64,000 nt of DNA from CAVRXQ01 sp963838845 (GCA_963838845.1 CAWISR010000002.1:62001-126000), one strand, 5' to 3'; positions 53,086 through 61,985 are shown, counted from the stretch's first letter. Notes: a model not told the origin generated them from the letters alone. Translations and numbers: made by a program.

Positions 53086-54263
53086 TCGCGGCGGTCGCCT
53101 GTGGCGCGCTTGGTTTCGTGGTCTTGGTCGCGGCGTGGTCGCGTTTCGGCCCGGGCCGATCTCAGCGCCGATCTGTAGAGGACCACCAGCGAGCGCTCGA
53201 CGTGCTGGGCGAAGTTGCGAAGCGACGCGACGGAATCGCACCTGTCCACACGCCGAGACCACAGGAGATCGGTCGCGCCCACGTTCACCAAACGGAGAAT
53301 GCGGTACCGCGATTCCGGGTACCCGGGCGCGAGGCCGGCGCGCCCCCGCGTTCCCGCGTCAGGGTCGTCCCTCCTTCAGGCCCCACACCGGTCAAACTCC
53401 CCATCTTCGATGAGGCCCGTGCACAAGGCGAGCGTGAGCGACCGCGAGACGAAGATCTTCGTCGCAAACTCCAATCGCCGGCTCCCTCCGTGACCGACGG
53501 TGACAACGTCGGCATTGACCACCTTGTGCTGTTCGACGCGTTCGATGACTCTGATGTCCCGAAGAGCTCGCCGTTCACGCGATCGTCCGAAGACGACGCG
53601 CTTCTCGAATCCGAAGCTCCATCGACGAATGAAGAAGACATCTTCGGAGGATTGAGAAAGGTCGACGGGTCTCGGTCGACGGGGCTGTTGGCGACTCCAA
53701 AGACTCTGCAGGCTCTGCGAGCGGCTTCCGGGGGAAATCCTTTCCTGCTGCGACGCGTCGCCTCGGTCGCCGCAATCGTGATCGTCCTCGCCGCCGTTGG
53801 CGTCGGCAGCTGGCAACTCTCGTCAAACAGTCCAAATGGTCCTCACGCCGCGTTGCCACCGACCTCAACGGGTCACAAGCCGCACAACGTGTCGGGCTCG
53901 CATCACGCATCGACTTCGCATCAAAGGTCGTCTTCGACCGTAAGCCACGAGATCAACCCGACGACAACCTCGCCGGGCGTCGTGACCTTCCCGCTCAGCG
54001 AAACGAGCTTCACGATCACGTTCTCCGCGACCGCCCCGTGCTGGATCGGGATCCTCCCGAGGCCGCACGGCACGTACTTGTGGATGACGACGGTCGAAGC
54101 AGGGACAACGACCACCTACCACGCCAGCGCCCCGGTGTACGTCCGGATCGGCGCCCCCCAATACGTGCGGGTCAAAGTCAACGGTGTGCGCCTCGCGCTG
54201 CCGCCGAAGATGATTCAGCCGTACGACGTTACCTTTACCGTGGGTTCGTCCATATCGGCCTAG
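53082..54263 (+). CDS. Bitopic membrane protein with C-terminal DUF4115 (RodZ-type) domain
   Basis: This 393-residue protein has an N-terminal hydrophobic segment (1-20), a long disordered, charged linker (25-220), a membrane helix (226-244), a Ser/Thr/His-rich spacer and a beta domain at about 303-393 (SFTITFSATAPCWIGILP ... VRIGAPQYVRVKVNG). The last domain matches DUF4115, the extracytoplasmic C-terminus of RodZ. It lacks the cytoplasmic HTH of RodZ, so the role may be cell shape or envelope related but not the classical one. The ATG overlaps a ten-codon upstream frame. Confidence 0.65.
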   Translation: MIAAVACGALGFVVLVAAWSRFGPGRSQRRSVEDHQRALDVLGEVAKRRDGIAPVHTPRPQEIGRAHVHQTENAVPRFRVPGREAGAPPRSRVRVVPPSGPTPVKLPIFDEARAQGERERPRDEDLRRKLQSPAPSVTDGDNVGIDHLVLFDAFDDSDVPKSSPFTRSSEDDALLESEAPSTNEEDIFGGLRKVDGSRSTGLLATPKTLQALRAASGGNPFLLRRVASVAAIVIVLAAVGVGSWQLSSNSPNGPHAALPPTSTGHKPHNVSGSHHASTSHQRSSSTVSHEINPTTTSPGVVTFPLSETSFTITFSATAPCWIGILPRPHGTYLWMTTVEAGTTTTYHASAPVYVRIGAPQYVRVKVNGVRLALPPKMIQPYDVTFTVGSSISA

Positions 54264-54272
54264 GACCCTCCG

Positions 54273-54298
54273 AGCGCGCTTAGACCTCGGAGCGCGCT
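54273..54298 (+). terminator. Hairpin after the DUF4115 gene
   Basis: Two copies of the self-complementary AGCGCGCT (54273-54280 and 54291-54298) can pair across a 10-base loop, starting 10 bases after the stop codon. No T-tract follows. Confidence 0.45.
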
Positions 54299-54586
54299 AG
54301 CCGGGTGCCCGAACGTCCAACCGCTCTAATCGTCAACGACTCACGCTTGTTACAGTTGCGCCACATCCTTCTGTTGGCGGTGCCTTTCCTGCCGCGAACT
54401 TCGCGACATTCGTAACTCGTGATGCATGTCGCGAACGAAAGGATGTTCGACGCGCAGCGAACTGCATCACAAGGCGACAACTGCTCGCCTCGCTGATGGC
54501 ATCGCGGAGCTCTCCAACGGGCGATCGCGTGTTTTCAAGAAGGTATACGACTCGAAATTTGTCTTCTTGTCGCCGATGTGGATCGG
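54299..54586. other. Gene-free region before the beta-propeller gene
   Basis: About 290 bases between the hairpin after the DUF4115 gene and the promoter of the secreted protein. An open frame running in from 54426 lacks coding character. TATACG at 54544-54549 is a possible additional -10 but is unsupported. Confidence 0.4.
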
Positions 54587-54592
54587 TAGGGT
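54587..54592 (+). promoter_or_regulatory. -10 element of a leaderless transcript
   Basis: TAGGGT is followed by seven bases and the ATG at 54600, and marks the start of the secreted beta-propeller gene. Confidence 0.45.
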
Positions 54593-54599
54593 TTTCCGC

Positions 54600-56195
54600 A
54601 TGCCCGCGACCGTGCGCTGGACGCGGAGTGCTCCCAGACGGCGATGGGATCTGGGACGCTCGGGCCGAATCGGGTTCGCAGCAGCGGTTTTCGCGTTCGG
54701 CGCCACGACCGTACTGGTCGCCACGCCCGCTGCCCGTGCGGGCCAGGAGCGTGAGTTCGAATGCTCGGCACCGAATGGACCAGGAGTGTCATGGCCCGAG
54801 GCGGACTGGGTTCGCTGTGTTCCCGGTGCGATCGCGCAGAGTTCGCCGTCGGTGGCGACCTACGACGGGATGACGATCCTCGCCGTCGGTGACGAGAGCG
54901 GAATGGTGCACGTGCTGAACGCGCAGACCGGCGACGAGCTTCCCGGTTGGCCTCAGGCAATGGCCGCCCCGAGCGGGACGGCCGCGGCGATTGAAGGGAG
55001 CCCCGCGATCGCCTTCCTCAACGGTCCGAACCACCCTCCTTCGATCATCGTCGGCTCGGCTTCGGAGTGGGTCGCCAACACCGCCCGGGAGGTGGAGGCC
55101 TTCACCTTGCGCGGACATGTGAAATGGATCTTCCACGTCGGCGCGGCGACCGGGACCCGGGTTGGAGTGTTCTCCACCCCGGCGATCGGCAGCCTGACCG
55201 GCGGTGCGCAGCAAGACGTCGTCTTCGGCTCGTGGGACCACCGCATCTACGCGCTCTCGCCGTCGGGCCGCTTGATCCCGGGATTCCCGATCAACACCGC
55301 CGACACCGTGTGGTCCTCACCCGCGCTGTATCAGGTTCCCGGGACGGTTGGTGACAGCATCTTCATCGGCGGCGACGCTTCCGGCCTCGACGGATGCCGG
55401 GGAGGCTGGATCAACGACTATCGCTATGTTGACAAAGCGCCACAACTCGTGTGGCGGCACTGCGTGTCCCAGACGATCTATTCGAGCCCGGCGATCGGCG
55501 TGATCAACTCGACCGGGCGCGCGGCGGTCGTCGTCGGAACGGGCTTCTACGAGCAGCCGCTTCCGTCGGCCACGGACAAACTCTTCGCGTATTACGCGAG
55601 CGACGGCGCAACGGTGCCCGATTGGCCCGTGACGACTTCCGGCCCGTCAGTCGGGTCGCCCGCGATCGGCGTGATCAACGGCAGCGGCATGCCCGCCGTT
55701 GTCGAGACCTCGTGGCTGTGCAGCAACTCGACGCTGCCGAGTTGCTGGGCATCAAACACTTCCGAGATCAGCGCGTGGTCCGGAAACGGTCACGAGCTCT
55801 GGGCGACCACGCTCCGGGGCGCGAGGGACTTTTCGTCCCCAATTCTCTTTCCCTTGACTTCTGGGAGCACGTGGAACGACGTCCTCGTCGGCTCGCGAAG
55901 CGGTCTCTATGCAATCGACGGGGCAACAGGCGGATACCTGTTCGGTACCACGGCCGCCAGCCAGCATTCGTCGATCAACTTCAGCTGTCGCGTCTTCAAC
56001 TCGGTTGCTGTCGCGGACGTGGTTGGGTCAGGCGCAGCGTCAAGTTGGAATGTGTTCGAGGCCTGCGGTGGCCCTGCAGAGCTTAAAAGACCGGGCGAGA
56101 TCGTCTCCTACCAGCTCGAACTCGTCGCGCCGACGGCGGATCGCGCATGGCCGATGTTCCGGCAGGACTCGTCACACGATGGCGTGGCGCCGTGA
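54600..56195 (+). CDS. Secreted beta-propeller (PQQ/VCBS-like repeat) protein
   Basis: This 531-residue protein has a Sec-type signal peptide: basic residues 7-24, a hydrophobic core 25-42 and an AxA-like cut after ATPAARA near residue 46. The mature part carries repeated blades with motifs such as SSPSVATYDG, GSPAIAFLNG, STPAIGSLTG, SSPALYQV, SSPAIGVIN and GSPAIGVING, spaced about 60-70 residues, which fold as a beta-propeller. The function may be binding or scaffolding outside the cell. The ATG at 54600 is set by the leaderless signal and the signal peptide. Confidence 0.75.
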   Translation: MPATVRWTRSAPRRRWDLGRSGRIGFAAAVFAFGATTVLVATPAARAGQEREFECSAPNGPGVSWPEADWVRCVPGAIAQSSPSVATYDGMTILAVGDESGMVHVLNAQTGDELPGWPQAMAAPSGTAAAIEGSPAIAFLNGPNHPPSIIVGSASEWVANTAREVEAFTLRGHVKWIFHVGAATGTRVGVFSTPAIGSLTGGAQQDVVFGSWDHRIYALSPSGRLIPGFPINTADTVWSSPALYQVPGTVGDSIFIGGDASGLDGCRGGWINDYRYVDKAPQLVWRHCVSQTIYSSPAIGVINSTGRAAVVVGTGFYEQPLPSATDKLFAYYASDGATVPDWPVTTSGPSVGSPAIGVINGSGMPAVVETSWLCSNSTLPSCWASNTSEISAWSGNGHELWATTLRGARDFSSPILFPLTSGSTWNDVLVGSRSGLYAIDGATGGYLFGTTAASQHSSINFSCRVFNSVAVADVVGSGAASSWNVFEACGGPAELKRPGEIVSYQLELVAPTADRAWPMFRQDSSHDGVAP

Positions 56196-56319
56196 TTGGT
56201 AAAGGCCGCGCATCAGCACAAGTAGAGGCTTGGCGAGCCGGGCACTGACGTCGCCTCGGGGCTCGCCGGTCGACGGAAATCCCCAGGTTTGGGCGCGTTT
56301 TTGCTGGCTGGCGAGTTGT

Positions 56320-56325
56320 TACTAT
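56320..56325 (+). promoter_or_regulatory. Possible -10 element of the suf operon
   Basis: TACTAT matches TANNNT and lies about 65 bases before the chosen sufB start, giving room for an ordinary 5' leader with the ribosome-binding site. The -35 region is not convincing. Confidence 0.3.
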
Positions 56326-56389
56326 GGCGATAGGAGAAATTCCCATTTCCCGGTCACGACCGTCTGGGAAGAAGGGAGTTAACTGGCCT

Positions 56390-57790
56390 GTGGCGACGAC
56401 TGACCTCGATCTCGGCAAGTACAAGCTCGGCTGGAGCGACCCGGAGGATTACGTCTTCAAGTCTCGAAAGGGGCTGAACGAAGAGGTGATCCGGGAGATG
56501 TCGGCCATGAAGAAGGAGCCCGAGTGGATGCTCGCGTTCCGCCTGAAGGCGTACCGGCACTTCCTCGCGAAGCCGATGATGCCGTGGTTCGCGGTCAAAA
56601 TGCCGGACCTCGACTTCGACGACATCTACTACTACATCCGTCCCACCGATACCCAGGTTGATGCCTGGGAACAACTCCCGGAGTCGGTGAAGCAGACCTA
56701 TGAGAAGCTCGGCATCCCCGAAGCTGAGCGGAAATACCTCGCCGGAGTGACCGCGCAGTTCGAAAGCGAAGTCGTCTACCACCGCAATCGTGACGAACTG
56801 GCGAAACAGGGTGTGCTCTTCAGCGATATGGACTCTGCCGTCCGCGAGCACCCCGACATCGTGCGGCGTTTCTTCGGCCGCATCATCCCGCCGAACGACA
56901 ACAAATTCGCGGCTCTGAACTCGGCCGTTTGGTCTGGCGGCTCATTCATTTATGTGCCGCCGGGCGTCAATGTCGAGATGCCGCTACAGGCGTATTTCCG
57001 GATCAACGCCGAGAACATGGGTCAGTTCGAGCGCACACTGATCATCGCCGACGAAGGTGCCCAGGTTCACTACATCGAAGGGTGTTCGGCTCCCGTCTAC
57101 ACCACGGACTCGCTCCATTCCGCGGTGGTCGAGCTTGTCGCGCTACCGGGTAGCCGGATCACGTACACCACGATCCAGAATTGGTCGAACAACGTGTACA
57201 ACCTCGTGACCAAGCGAGCGAGAGCGGAGACCGAGGCTCACGTCGAATGGATCGACGGAAACATAGGTTCCCGCTTGACTATGAAGTACCCGTCGGTCTA
57301 CTTGATGGGACCAAAGGCGTCAGGCGAGGTGCTGTCGGTGGCATACGCAGGTGAGGGTCAGGAGCAGGACACCGGAGCGAAAATGTTCCACTGCGCGCCT
57401 GAAACAACCTCAACGATCGTGTCGAAATCGATCTCGAAAGACGGCGGTTCGACAACGTACCGCGGGAAGGTTCACGTAGATCCCGGCGCGACACGCGCGA
57501 AGTCGTTCGTGCGCTGCGACGCGCTGATTCTCGACGAGAGATCCGGCTCGGAAACAAAGCCGTACATGGAAGTCGGCGAGCGCGACGCCGAGATCGGCCA
57601 CGAAGCGACTGTCTCGAAGGTAGGCGATGAGCAGCTCTTCTACTTGATGAGCCGCGGACTGTCCGAGAGCCAGGCGACGAGCATGATCGTCAACGGGTTC
57701 ATCGAGCCGATTACGCGCACGTTGCCAATGGAGTACGCCGTCGAGTGGAGTCGACTTATTGAGCTGCAGATGGAAGGCGCTGTCGGCTGA
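56390..57790 (+). CDS. sufB: Fe-S cluster assembly scaffold SufB
   Basis: This 466-residue protein is the core scaffold of the SUF system and works with SufC and SufD to build and hand over iron-sulfur clusters in the cytoplasm. Landmarks are NDNKFAALNSAVWSGGSF cited as AALNSAVWSGGSF, YVPPGVNVEMPLQAYFRIN (YVPPGV), EGCSAPVYTTDSLHSAVVE (EGCSAP), and the conserved Cys in SFVRCDALIL. Length is normal. The GTG at 56390 was chosen for the GGGAG 11 bases upstream; the frame also begins at 56324 inside the likely promoter. First gene of a five-gene operon. Confidence 0.93.
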   Translation: MATTDLDLGKYKLGWSDPEDYVFKSRKGLNEEVIREMSAMKKEPEWMLAFRLKAYRHFLAKPMMPWFAVKMPDLDFDDIYYYIRPTDTQVDAWEQLPESVKQTYEKLGIPEAERKYLAGVTAQFESEVVYHRNRDELAKQGVLFSDMDSAVREHPDIVRRFFGRIIPPNDNKFAALNSAVWSGGSFIYVPPGVNVEMPLQAYFRINAENMGQFERTLIIADEGAQVHYIEGCSAPVYTTDSLHSAVVELVALPGSRITYTTIQNWSNNVYNLVTKRARAETEAHVEWIDGNIGSRLTMKYPSVYLMGPKASGEVLSVAYAGEGQEQDTGAKMFHCAPETTSTIVSKSISKDGGSTTYRGKVHVDPGATRAKSFVRCDALILDERSGSETKPYMEVGERDAEIGHEATVSKVGDEQLFYLMSRGLSESQATSMIVNGFIEPITRTLPMEYAVEWSRLIELQMEGAVG

Positions 57791-57863
57791 TCGACGCGTC
57801 GATCGACCGCTTCCCTCCAGGTCCATCGAACTGAATCTCAAGTATCTAGGGGGTTCCGCGCGC

Positions 57864-58259
57864 ATGCCGATGCGTGAGGATTGCAAGCACTTCCAATCGA
57901 GGACGTACGCGGCGGGCGAGATCGCGCGATTTTGCATTCTTGACCTCGCTCCAGAGGCGCCGTGGCGTTGTCCGGACAATTGCCCGTCGTACGAACGTCG
58001 GCTCGCGGACGTCACTTGGGAACACGGGTCACTCGTGGCGCCACCGCCAGAAGACGAGCCGGACGAGCCGCGCGAAGAAGTGAGTGAGCTGCTCGAAGAG
58101 GCGGAAACCGTCGTGAGCAGCGTCGCATCAGAAGAGCTCGCCGAGGTCGAAGCCGAACAGGCTCGGGCGAACCGACAAGCCGCATCTCCAATCGGGCGGC
58201 TCAAGTGGCGTATTTCTCGGCGAAGCCCAGGTGATCCACGACAAGGCGGTCCCCGCTGA
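57864..58259 (+). CDS. Cys-containing small protein inside the suf operon
   Basis: A 131-residue protein between sufB and sufD on the same strand. The first 45 residues hold four cysteines (DCKHF, ARFCI, WRCPDNCPSY) in a spacing that could bind zinc or an iron-sulfur cluster. The rest is very acidic and helical (LLEEAETVVSSV; EELAEVEAEQA). No named family was recognised. AGGGGG lies 10 bases before the ATG. The position suggests a role in SUF assembly. Confidence 0.6.
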   Translation: MPMREDCKHFQSRTYAAGEIARFCILDLAPEAPWRCPDNCPSYERRLADVTWEHGSLVAPPPEDEPDEPREEVSELLEEAETVVSSVASEELAEVEAEQARANRQAASPIGRLKWRISRRSPGDPRQGGPR

Positions 58260-58291
58260 GCTCGAGCGAAGTCGTCGCAAGCACGGAGACC

Positions 58292-59572
58292 GTGGTCAGC
58301 GAACCGGATTGGTGGAAGCGACGCCGACTTGCCGCGACCCGGCGTCTCGAGGAATTCGCTGTTCCAAGCGAAGCAGACGAAGACTGGCGGTACGGGCGGA
58401 TCGACGCCCTCGATCTGCGCGAAATCGAACTTGTCCCTGCCTCGCCAGATCCAGAACCCGTTTCTCAATCCCTTTCTGACGAAGCGCTCCTCAAAGAGAT
58501 CGGCGACGTCTCTGCTCTCGTTCGAACCGTTGACGGCCGGGTCGTCGCGTTCGACAACGACGCGCAGTTGGGGAAGCTCGGCGTCCGTTGCGGGTCGGCG
58601 GCGAATTTCGCGGACGAACCGGATGGGTTCGGCGAGCTGTTGGCGTCGGCCCCGGACTACTTCACGACGCTCGCCGAGGCGTTCGGCACCGACGCCGTGA
58701 TCCTCGTCGTCCCACCTGGCGTTCGGATCGAGCGGCCGATCGCTGTCGTCCACGACGTCACGTTTCGGGGTCATCGTTCAGCGGCGTTCCCCCATCTTTA
58801 CGTGGACGTCGGAGATGGTTCGCAGGTGACCGTCGTCGAACACTTCCGCTCGAGCGGCGGAGCGCCGCTCGTCTGCCCGGTGAGCGAACTTCGGGTGGGC
58901 GTGAACGCCCACCTCGTGTACGAGGCCGTCCAGGAGCTTGACCGATCGGCGTGGCAGATCGGCTACCTGTACAGCTCGGTCGAGCGCGACGCCACGATTC
59001 GTTCTTTCACCGCGGGACTTGGAGGCGATTACGCACGCCTGTGCACCAGGTCGACACTCGCCGGCGAGCATTCCGAAGGTGAGCTGCTCGCGGCGTACTT
59101 CGCCGACGGCGATCAGGTTCAGGACATGCGGACGTTCCAAGACCACGCTGCCCCGCATACCCGGAGCATCCTCATCTTTAAAGGTGCCGTCGACGACTCG
59201 GCAAGGTCGGTGTACAGCGGGCTCATCCGCATCCACAAGGGAGCCCGGAAGTCCGATGCGGCCCAGACGAACCGGAATCTCGTCCTGTCGGAGAACGCGC
59301 ACGCGGATTCGGTGCCGAACCTCGAGATCGAAGAGAACGACGTCCGCTGCAGCCACGCCTCGGCGGTGGGTCCGATCGACCGTGAGCAACGGTTTTACGT
59401 CGAATCGCGCGGCGTCCCCCCGGAAGTCGCGGAGCGCCTCATCCTGCTCGGGTTCTTCGAGGATCTGTTCGCGCAGACGCCTGATGTGGGGCTCGCGAGG
59501 TACCTCCGCTCGGCGGTCGCGTCACGAATCGACGGGGCGAGCTCCGCCGAATTGTTGGGGCAGGCATCGTGA
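58292..59572 (+). CDS. sufD: Fe-S cluster assembly protein SufD
   Basis: This 426-residue SufB paralogue has the beta-helix core (VILVVPPGVRIERPIAVVHD cited as VVPPGVRIERPI; SVYSGLIRIHKGARKSDA) and the conserved CSHASAVGP, whose His matches the SufD residue used in cluster formation with SufB. The C-terminal helical part ends with FFEDLFAQTP. It starts with GTG behind a CGGAG and overlaps the Rieske gene by four bases. Confidence 0.9.
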   Translation: MVSEPDWWKRRRLAATRRLEEFAVPSEADEDWRYGRIDALDLREIELVPASPDPEPVSQSLSDEALLKEIGDVSALVRTVDGRVVAFDNDAQLGKLGVRCGSAANFADEPDGFGELLASAPDYFTTLAEAFGTDAVILVVPPGVRIERPIAVVHDVTFRGHRSAAFPHLYVDVGDGSQVTVVEHFRSSGGAPLVCPVSELRVGVNAHLVYEAVQELDRSAWQIGYLYSSVERDATIRSFTAGLGGDYARLCTRSTLAGEHSEGELLAAYFADGDQVQDMRTFQDHAAPHTRSILIFKGAVDDSARSVYSGLIRIHKGARKSDAAQTNRNLVLSENAHADSVPNLEIEENDVRCSHASAVGPIDREQRFYVESRGVPPEVAERLILLGFFEDLFAQTPDVGLARYLRSAVASRIDGASSAELLGQAS

Positions 59573-59901
59573 GCACCGAATCGGCACCGAAGAGGGTTCG
59601 GGCGTGCTCGGTCGACGATGTCGAAGTCGGCGGAATCCTGAAACTTGAGACGGATGGCACCGTGATCTGCATTGTCCACTGTGACGATGGGTTCCACGCA
59701 GTGTCCGACACCTGCAGCCACGAGGACTACTCACTTTCAGAAGGAGATGCCGATCCCGCGCAGTGTGAGATCGAGTGCTGGAAACACGGCAGCCTCTTTT
59801 CACTGACGACGGGAGAGCCGCTCACACTTCCGGCCACCTTGCCGATCGAGGTTTACCCGGTCGAGGTCGAGGGAAACAGTGTCTTCGTGGTGCTCTCGTG
59901 A
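59569..59901 (+). CDS. Rieske [2Fe-2S] ferredoxin-type protein
   Basis: This 110-residue soluble protein has both Rieske motifs, DTCSHEDYSLSEG (CxH) and IECWKHGSLF (CxxH), so it should bind one [2Fe-2S] cluster through two Cys and two His. It resembles the non-haem dioxygenase ferredoxins often found within actinobacterial suf operons and may be an electron donor or a cluster recipient. GTGA overlap with sufD gives translational coupling. Confidence 0.88.
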   Translation: MSTESAPKRVRACSVDDVEVGGILKLETDGTVICIVHCDDGFHAVSDTCSHEDYSLSEGDADPAQCEIECWKHGSLFSLTTGEPLTLPATLPIEVYPVEVEGNSVFVVLS

Positions 59902-59931
59902 ACATCTCTTCGTCGGATCGAGACGCGTGAA

Positions 59932-60711
59932 ATGACATCGCTTGTCGTCCGAGACTTGGCCGTCGCCGTGTCGGGTGTCGAGATCCTCCACGGGATCGAT
60001 CTTGCGGTCTTTTCTGGCGAGGTTCACGCCGTGATGGGCCCGAACGGCGCCGGCAAGAGCACGCTCGGATTCGCGCTCATGGGTCATCCGGACTTCGAGG
60101 TGACTCGAGGAGCAATCGAGCTCGATGGCACCGACATCGTCGGACTTCCGGCGTGGCGTCGCTCAGAGCTCGGGCTTTTCCTCGCTTTCCAGCATCCGAT
60201 CGATCTTCCAGGAGTCCGTCTCGACAATTTGATCTCTGCAGGGTCCCGTGGCGAAAACGAAACGCGCCGAGATCAGGCGACCGTCCGACGTTCCATCCTC
60301 GAAGAGGCGGCGTCCATCGGCTTGAGCGTCGACGTTGCCGAGCGACCGGTAAACGTTGGTGCCTCGGGTGGCGAGCGCAAGCGACTGGAAGCCCTGCAGC
60401 TTGCGACGCTCAAGCCGAGAATTGCGCTTTTGGACGAGCTCGACTCGGGCTTGGACATTGACGCGATGCGCGACGTCTCGCGACGCGTCGAGCGCATGGT
60501 CCGCGATCGCAACGATGCTGGCGAAGCGCTTGGTGTTCTCGCCATCACGCACTACAACCGCCTGCTGACCGAGCTGCGACCCGACGTCGTGCACGTCCTC
60601 GTTCGGGGCCGGATCGTCGAATCAGGTGGCCCGGAACTCGCGGAGGAACTTGAACGTTCGGGCTATGAAAGCTATCTCGACGCCAGTTCGGAGTCTGTCG
60701 AACGCGAATAG
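59932..60711 (+). CDS. sufC: SUF ATPase SufC
   Basis: This 259-residue ABC-type ATPase drives the SufBCD scaffold. Walker A GPNGAGKS is at 36-43, followed by FLAFQHPIDLPGV typical of SufC (Q-loop), a variant signature ASGGERKR in place of the usual FSGGEKKR, Walker B IALLDELDSGLD and the H-loop ITHYNRLL. It is cytoplasmic with no membrane partner. It is the last gene of the operon. sufS and sufU are not in the window, at least up to 64 kb. Confidence 0.92.
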   Translation: MTSLVVRDLAVAVSGVEILHGIDLAVFSGEVHAVMGPNGAGKSTLGFALMGHPDFEVTRGAIELDGTDIVGLPAWRRSELGLFLAFQHPIDLPGVRLDNLISAGSRGENETRRDQATVRRSILEEAASIGLSVDVAERPVNVGASGGERKRLEALQLATLKPRIALLDELDSGLDIDAMRDVSRRVERMVRDRNDAGEALGVLAITHYNRLLTELRPDVVHVLVRGRIVESGGPELAEELERSGYESYLDASSESVERE

Positions 60712-60775
60712 ATCACGGTGAGGCTCGTGACCGCGCTCCCATTGCAGGTCGAGCCGGCGGACAAGAGCTCGTTTG

Positions 60776-60795
60776 TTTCGGCCAATCGGCCGAAA
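60776..60795 (+). terminator. Perfect hairpin between sufC and yihY
   Basis: TTTCGGCC and GGCCGAAA form a perfect 8-bp stem with an AATC loop, ending 8 bases before the ATG of the YihY gene, which has no visible ribosome-binding site. It could end the suf transcript, or fold over the yihY start region. Confidence 0.45.
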
Positions 60796-60803
60796 ATGTC
60801 TCG

Positions 60804-61877
60804 ATGAACGTCCTCGAAGGTGCCGTTCGGCGGATCGACGCCTTCCAACAGCGACACAACCCGCTGGCCTTCTTTTTCGGTGTCGTGAAGAAGTATGGCG
60901 ACGACAACGGGGGCGGTCTCGCGGTACGTCTGACATTCGCAGGGTTCACGACGGTGTTCCCGCTTCTTCTCCTCCTCGCCACCGGACTCGCGATCGTGCT
61001 CGCGAGCGACCCTTCGGCTCAGCGCGCCGTGCTGCATTCGACCTTCGCGGAGTTCCCGATCGTCGGACGGGATCTTCTGCACAACATCCACGTTTTGCGG
61101 CGCAACTCGGCCTTCGGACTCTCCGTCGGCATCATCGGGCTCATTTATGGGACGACCGGCCTCGCCAGTACCGGCCTCTATGTCATGGAACAGGTTTGGA
61201 ACATTCCCGCCGCCGTCCGGCCGAACTACTGGGTCCGAATGGCGCGCAGCCTCACCTTTCTTCTTGTCCTCGCGATCGGACTGGTGACGACGACATTCCT
61301 CTCGAGCTTTGGGACTTTCGGGCGCCACGAGTTCTGGCTCGGGATCGCGGCCGAGGTTGTCGCGGCGATCGCAAACGTCGGGATCTACGTCGCGGCGTTC
61401 CGCGTGCTGACCCCGAAGCAGGTCGAGACCCGGTACCTCATACCGGGTGCGCTTGTCGCCGGCGTCCTGTGGACGGTGATCCAGGCTTTCGGTGGCTACG
61501 TCGTCGGCCATTATCTGAGAGACGACAACGTCGTCTACGGCACATTCGGGACGGTGCTCGGGCTGATCGCATGGCTGGCGATCGGGGCACAGATCACGGC
61601 GTACTCGGCGGAACTGAATGTGGTGATCGTCAGAAGGCTGTGGCCGCGGGGACTCGTGCAGCCTCCGCTCACCGAGGCCGATCAGCGGTCGATCGCCTTC
61701 CAAGCGATCGAGAACCAGCGTCGTCCCGAACAAGAGGTGGTCACCCGCGTCTGGGGGCGCCCGATGACAGAAGACGAGTATCGAAACGCCGGCTGGAAGC
61801 TCGACCAGACGGTGATCGGTACGGCGATGCGCGTCCCCGACCGCTCTCCACCCGCCGACGAGGAGGGAGGGCCGTGA
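60804..61877 (+). CDS. YihY/BrkB family membrane protein
   Basis: This 357-residue protein has six membrane segments and the family pattern: an amphipathic N-terminal stretch with GGGLAVRLTFAGFTTVFPLLLLLATG cited as LTFAGFTTVFPLLLLLAT, then IYGTTGLASTGLYVMEQVWNIP (GTTGLASTGL), FRVLTPKQV, and GTVLGLIAWLAIGAQITAYSAEL (WLAIGAQI). YihY was once called RNase BN in error; its true role is unknown, possibly transport. The C-terminal tail of about 70 residues is hydrophilic. The start codon lies just after a strong hairpin. Confidence 0.85.
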   Translation: MNVLEGAVRRIDAFQQRHNPLAFFFGVVKKYGDDNGGGLAVRLTFAGFTTVFPLLLLLATGLAIVLASDPSAQRAVLHSTFAEFPIVGRDLLHNIHVLRRNSAFGLSVGIIGLIYGTTGLASTGLYVMEQVWNIPAAVRPNYWVRMARSLTFLLVLAIGLVTTTFLSSFGTFGRHEFWLGIAAEVVAAIANVGIYVAAFRVLTPKQVETRYLIPGALVAGVLWTVIQAFGGYVVGHYLRDDNVVYGTFGTVLGLIAWLAIGAQITAYSAELNVVIVRRLWPRGLVQPPLTEADQRSIAFQAIENQRRPEQEVVTRVWGRPMTEDEYRNAGWKLDQTVIGTAMRVPDRSPPADEEGGP

Positions 61878-61985
61878 ACGTCGTCATCGAAAGATCGATC
61901 GCCTCCGGGATGACTGCCGCATGGAACTGCGGCCCGAATCCGAGAGACAATGGCGGGAAGAAGGACCCGAAGGAGAGAGACCGAT

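Noticed and set aside
56324..56389. Start of sufB at the ATG 56324
   Set aside because: It overlaps the likely -10 element TACTAT and adds 22 residues not seen in SufB; the GTG at 56390 has an upstream GGGAG.
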